Below, in pieces: positions 60,947 to 64,000 of a stretch of 64,000 nucleotides of DNA (position 1 is its first letter; each line of letters opens with the position of its first letter). The notes beneath the pieces are model-generated. The model saw only the letters and a program-made list of their open reading frames with translations. It was not told the origin of the DNA and made no database searches. The position numbers were made by a program, and so were the translations under genes. This DNA comes from CAIVAT01 sp049317265 (lineage in GTDB: Bacteria; Bacteroidota; Bacteroidia; Bacteroidales; FEN-979), in the NCBI GenBank assembly GCA_049317265.1, contig JBMOIP010000002.1, positions 221,300 through 285,299 on the forward strand, written 5' to 3'.

Positions 60947-61372
60947 CTAGCGTTTAAAAGCGTCGGAATTGGTGAGTTCATCAACGCTGATACCAAATAT
61001 CTCCGCATATTTCGCCAGTGTTTCCGGTTTAAGTTTTTTAAAAACCCGCTGTTTCATGTGTCTTTTTACCCGCCATTTTGAGGTCTCCATATAGGCGGCA
61101 AGCATCGGAACTTCCATCAGGATCTTCTCCATGTAATAGGCGATAGGACTTGCCTTTCCAATGACCACCAGTTGCCTCACCTCCTCCAGTCGCTGCGCGG
61201 CAGCATCCCAGCTCTGTTTGATGATCACCTGGTTATTGGGGTTCTGGTAATTCACCTCCTGGGTAAACCCCTTATCCTTGTCAAAATGGTAAAAAAGTTC
61301 ACGATTATAAGTGTAAATCAACTCGTTATTATCGGTTGATTGATCCTTTACTTTATCATCAGAATTACCCAT
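60947..61372 (-). CDS. Small HTH-like protein, copy 2
   Basis: 141 residues and paralogue of the gene at 51026-51421: shared SPIAYYMEK, WRVKRHMKQRVFKKL and an XRE-like end (PETLAKYAEIFGISVDEL). Charged N-terminus, no signal peptide. It converges with the C45-type gene with a single base between stop codons, and lies 3 nt from the dehydratase gene upstream, so it belongs to the leftward operon from 64.0 kb. The presence of one copy in each leftward operon suggests a cluster-specific regulatory or accessory role. Confidence 0.6.
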   Translation of the reverse strand: MGNSDDKVKDQSTDNNELIYTYNRELFYHFDKDKGFTQEVNYQNPNNQVIIKQSWDAAAQRLEEVRQLVVIGKASPIAYYMEKILMEVPMLAAYMETSKWRVKRHMKQRVFKKLKPETLAKYAEIFGISVDELTNSDAFKR

Positions 61373-61375
61373 GTG

Positions 61376-61789
61376 TCAATTTTTTATCAAGAAAATTTTC
61401 AATTCGCACCCGGCAATCAACCGGTCATCCAGGAAGATTTCGCCCTGAACGATGGTTGCGTCGAATACCTCATGTAAAACGGTGATCCGGGTGATGATCT
61501 CCTGTCCGACCTTTGGAAACCCGGAAATTTTAAGGTTCCTGATCCCGCCGATAAAACCCAGTGGAGCTTCTCCCTGGACACTCCCCGGCTGTGCACCTAC
61601 ACCTGCTGCAGCGGTTTGGGCCATATTCTCAATCAATCCTGGTTCCCGGAACATGCCATTTTCGCAAAAAACGTTGTCCTCACGGATCAGAAATGCTGTA
61701 ACCGTCGATTTGTCAACGATCTCCACGAGCCTGTCAACCATCACCATCGGTGGTTTCTGGGGTATGTTTACTTCTTCAAATGGTGCCAT
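61376..61789 (-). CDS. FabZ-like 3-hydroxyacyl-ACP dehydratase (hot-dog)
   Basis: 137 residues of the ApeI/FabZ-like hot-dog family: QKPPMVMVDRL near the start, FREPGLIENMAQTAAAG as the central helix, and GFIGGIRNLKISGFPKVGQ. In FabZ the catalytic pair is His and Glu; here Glu in LIEN is visible, while a His equivalent is not obvious in the usual spot, as in several polyene-cluster homologues. It would dehydrate 3-hydroxyacyl-ACP during polyene extension. Its start overlaps the stop of the radical SAM gene by 22 nt. Confidence 0.83.
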   Translation of the reverse strand: MAPFEEVNIPQKPPMVMVDRLVEIVDKSTVTAFLIREDNVFCENGMFREPGLIENMAQTAAAGVGAQPGSVQGEAPLGFIGGIRNLKISGFPKVGQEIITRITVLHEVFDATIVQGEIFLDDRLIAGCELKIFLIKN

Positions 61790-63126
61790 AACGATCCTTT
61801 GCGTTTGCGTTTCCTCATGCGGTTCATCACGGTTGCCACATCTTCATCAGGGAATACCCACCTCCTGCCTGATTTTTCTGCCCGCTCCTTCAGCGTGTCG
61901 TAGTTAATCCCGGGAGCAACATAATAGACCGGCTCCAGCAGTTTGTCACTCTCCTGGACAATGCCTTGTTCGAGGGCAATTTTATGTAAAACCGTTCCCG
62001 GGTAGATTCTCATCCCGATGAATGGGAAAAAGACCGTATTTTCGATCCGTTTTGCATTCTCAAAACTCTCGTTGATCGTCTCCTCTGTTTCTCCGTATCC
62101 GCCGATAATCATAAAGTGACAGAAGTAGATTCCTGCCTGGTTGCAATAATCTGATACCCTTACCACTTCATCCACATTAAAGTGTTTGCCATATTTCTTC
62201 AGGGTGGTATCGGAGAGTGATTCCGTGCCAAATTCGATGTGGGTCAGGCCTGCTTCTGCGAAAAGTTTCAGGTTTTCAAGTGACAAATTGTGCGGTGAAA
62301 AGTAGGCGCCCCAATGCATGGGAAGTTTGGAGGCGATCATCTTATTTGCAAGCTCAACATTAAAGTTATTGCTGATGTTGAACACGGAATCGGTGAAAAA
62401 AACATAGTCAACTTTGTGTTTTTCATAGAGTTGACGCAGGGTATTTACGATCTTGTTGGGATCGAGCGTCCGCACATTATGGCCTTCGATGAGCGGGTAG
62501 GTGCAATAGATGCAATTGTACGGACAACCACGCTTGGTCTGCACATTGACCATCCCTGCCTTATCCCAGTAAAATTCGAGCAATCCGGTGTCAAAATCGA
62601 GGTCGGGTGTCTTGATGAAGTGCTTTCTGCCATTCATAATTACCTCCCGGCCATTGTGGTAGACGAGGCCGTCCACAGCCAGGTCAGGATTCCCTTCGTC
62701 AAGGCTTGTTAGCAGGTGGTGCAGGCTCTCTTCGCCTTCTCCGTAGATGCCGTAGTCAGGAGAGAAGAAAGAGAACAGTTCTTTTGGGTAGATCGAAAAG
62801 GCAGATCCTCCGATGATCAGCGGGGATTTTGTGGCGCTGCGGATGATATCGACAATCATTTTGTACCCGTTGATGAAACTCTCCTGTGAGTAGAAGTTCA
62901 CATCATCCACATTTCGCAGGGAAAGGCCGATATAATCGGGTGCAAACTCCTCCAGTTTCTTCCGGAAAGACTCCGGCGAGTCGAGGTTGAAGTCGAAAAT
63001 CCTGATCTCATAATGGGGGAGGCGTCCGCTAAGGTATGTATAGAGGTAGGATATACCCAACGGATAAACAGGGTAGGGGTTTGCATACCTGTTTGCTGAA
63101 ACGAAGAGCAGTTTCTTACCTTCCAT
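61768..63126 (-). CDS. B12-binding/radical SAM lipid-biosynthesis enzyme
   Basis: 452 residues. N-terminal cobalamin-binding-like domain (VSANRYANPYPVYPLG, then IGGSAFSIYP and GEGEES) and a radical SAM domain with C201-x3-C205-x2-C208 (GCPYNCIYC), ELP3-like. Similar enzymes are annotated lipid biosynthesis B12-binding/radical SAM proteins in flexirubin-type clusters. They may methylate or rearrange a lipid or head group; the reaction is not known. The His-on motif for B12 (DxHxxG) is not evident, so cobalamin binding would be base-off or absent. A very basic C-terminus (RMRKRKRKG) follows. Confidence 0.88.
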   Translation of the reverse strand: MEGKKLLFVSANRYANPYPVYPLGISYLYTYLSGRLPHYEIRIFDFNLDSPESFRKKLEEFAPDYIGLSLRNVDDVNFYSQESFINGYKMIVDIIRSATKSPLIIGGSAFSIYPKELFSFFSPDYGIYGEGEESLHHLLTSLDEGNPDLAVDGLVYHNGREVIMNGRKHFIKTPDLDFDTGLLEFYWDKAGMVNVQTKRGCPYNCIYCTYPLIEGHNVRTLDPNKIVNTLRQLYEKHKVDYVFFTDSVFNISNNFNVELANKMIASKLPMHWGAYFSPHNLSLENLKLFAEAGLTHIEFGTESLSDTTLKKYGKHFNVDEVVRVSDYCNQAGIYFCHFMIIGGYGETEETINESFENAKRIENTVFFPFIGMRIYPGTVLHKIALEQGIVQESDKLLEPVYYVAPGINYDTLKERAEKSGRRWVFPDEDVATVMNRMRKRKRKGSLWHHLKK

Positions 63127-63128
63127 GT

Positions 63129-64000
63129 CTATAATTTCGTTTCATGAGTGATGATCGCGGTTTCAGGAAGTTTCCAGAAATCGTAATAGTTGAACCATTG
63201 CAACGGATATTTACGAACAATCTCTTCAAACTTAGCGGTGTACTTCTCCAATATTCCCCGGAAGTTTGCCTCCCGCTGGCTTAAGTTGGTACTGAATGCA
63301 ACACGTTGAAGCGGCGTGGCATAAAAATGATAATGGCTGCTGCGCTCCTTTACAGCAAAGACAAAAGAGACGGGAACACCGAACTTCGCAGCCATATTCA
63401 CAGGGCCGATTGGGAAAGCGGCCGGTTGACCCATAAAATCGAGGATCACGGTCTTATTGCCTTCAATGAAGCGATCGCCATGCATGGCAATGATCTCTTT
63501 GTTTGCCAGCGCCTGTTTGATCTCCAGCAAATGCGAAAAATCATCGCGGATTACGATGAAGTTGACATTGCGGTTGGTCATGACATCCGACAGATAACCC
63601 TTGATCCTCTGATGTTCGGCATCATAAAGGATGATATGGATTCGTTTTTCGAGTCTGTTCAGCAGTTGTCCGGCAATCTCCCAGTTCCCGACATGCGCGC
63701 TTACAAGCAAACCCCCGTCATGCATTTCGCGGAGGTACTCTTCCCCTTCAAAATCAAAGGTGAATTTTTGCTGAAATCCGGCAAGCATGGCAATCTTGTC
63801 AAGTAAGATCTGTCCGAACATAAAATAGTTGCGGTAGATGCTTATCAGCGCCCTGAATTTTCCATATTTCATTACATGCCTGTAAAAATGAAAAATGGCC
63901 ATAAAGGCTTTACCAGATGTGGCCACAAAGTAGAGGACAACGAAGGAGAGCAGAAAATAGGCGAATTGCAGTCCCAGGTATTTCAGGGTCCAGACAAATA
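63129..64000 (-). CDS. LpxL/HtrB-type lipid acyltransferase (5' partial)
   Basis: The frame stays open past the GTG at 63926 to the right edge (additional residues FVWTLKYLGLQFAYFLLSFVVLYFV, split membrane helix, are readable), so the gene starts outside the window. The core has the HX4E motif H-V-G-N-W-E (SAHVGNWE), AMHGDRF and FPIGPVNMAAKFGVP, typical of LpxL/LpxM-like acyltransferases. In flexirubin and aryl-polyene clusters such enzymes attach the polyene acid to a lipid backbone. A 2-nt gap separates it from the radical SAM gene. The start cannot be determined here. Confidence 0.88.
   Translation of the reverse strand, partial: FVWTLKYLGLQFAYFLLSFVVLYFVATSGKAFMAIFHFYRHVMKYGKFRALISIYRNYFMFGQILLDKIAMLAGFQQKFTFDFEGEEYLREMHDGGLLVSAHVGNWEIAGQLLNRLEKRIHIILYDAEHQRIKGYLSDVMTNRNVNFIVIRDDFSHLLEIKQALANKEIIAMHGDRFIEGNKTVILDFMGQPAAFPIGPVNMAAKFGVPVSFVFAVKERSSHYHFYATPLQRVAFSTNLSQREANFRGILEKYTAKFEEIVRKYPLQWFNYYDFWKLPETAIITHETKL

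Noticed and set aside
43076..64000. Firm assignment as flexirubin producer
   Set aside because: Dialkylresorcinol and aromatic-starter genes are not visible in the window; only a polyene/lipid-type cluster can be supported.
1..64000. tRNA, rRNA, insertion sequences, prophage or CRISPR
   Set aside because: No cloverleaf, conserved rRNA segment, transposase/integrase protein or repeat-spacer pattern was recognised by reading; a dedicated search was not possible.

Overview
The window comes from a member of the Bacteroidota, most likely an anaerobic or facultative Bacteroidales-type genome. The evidence is several secreted proteins with C-terminal type IX secretion sorting domains (YPNP motif), GEVED and choice-of-anchor-L adhesin-like modules, Bacteroidota-type promoter elements (TTG/TTTG about 18-23 nt before TAnnTTTG), and a flexirubin/aryl-polyene-type lipid gene cluster. 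No rRNA, tRNA, CRISPR or transposase was recognised.

Region by region: 1-4.8 kb is the 3' part of a giant T9SS-exported Ig/PKD-GEVED protein, closed by a hairpin terminator. 4.9-13.4 kb (minus strand) is a compact block: a periplasmic substrate-binding-protein/H-protein fusion, a HybA-like four-cluster ferredoxin, an NrfD/HybB-like membrane subunit, a second membrane-anchored H-protein-like polypeptide, a histidine kinase with periplasmic c-type haem motifs, an NtrC-type sigma54 activator and an archaemetzincin. The intergenic region in front of the block carries a good sigma54 promoter and three similar 19-nt inverted repeats. Together these look like a self-contained redox-sensing respiratory module with no catalytic subunit nearby, and it is the best candidate for an undescribed system.

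13.6-16.0 kb is a second T9SS cell-surface protein. 16.1-21.3 kb is a tightly overlapping operon of a DUF1338/HglS-type 2-oxoadipate dioxygenase-decarboxylase, a lipoprotein hydrolase and a YdiJ-type D-2-hydroxyglutarate dehydrogenase, which can be read as 2-oxoadipate to D-2-hydroxyglutarate to 2-oxoglutarate (the end of a lysine catabolic route). 21.4-35.8 kb is an array of seven consecutive signalling genes (one stand-alone receiver, six PAS/CHASE/TPR/PocR sensor kinases), apparently grown by tandem duplication. 36-43 kb carries an NAD(P)-binding reductase-like protein, an acyl-CoA dehydrogenase, an outer-membrane barrel and a large LamG/PNGase F-like T9SS protein.

43-64 kb is an aryl-polyene/flexirubin-type cluster in three blocks. 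The leftward block 52.4 to 43.1 kb holds two BtrH-like acyltransferases, a small HTH-like protein, an ABC exporter, a thioesterase, two catalytic ketosynthases, two ketosynthase-like partners lacking the catalytic Cys, and an ACP. The rightward block 52.6 to 60.9 kb holds a LolA-like carrier, an unknown exported protein, an MMPL-PlsC-methyltransferase fusion, a CrtI-like oxidoreductase and a C45-type acyltransferase/hydrolase. The leftward block 64.0 to 60.9 kb holds an LpxL-type acyltransferase, a B12/radical SAM enzyme, a FabZ-like dehydratase and a second HTH-like paralogue. The cluster runs off the right edge, so aromatic-starter and ketoreductase genes may lie outside. Starts are often uncertain because Shine-Dalgarno sequences are weak in this phylum.
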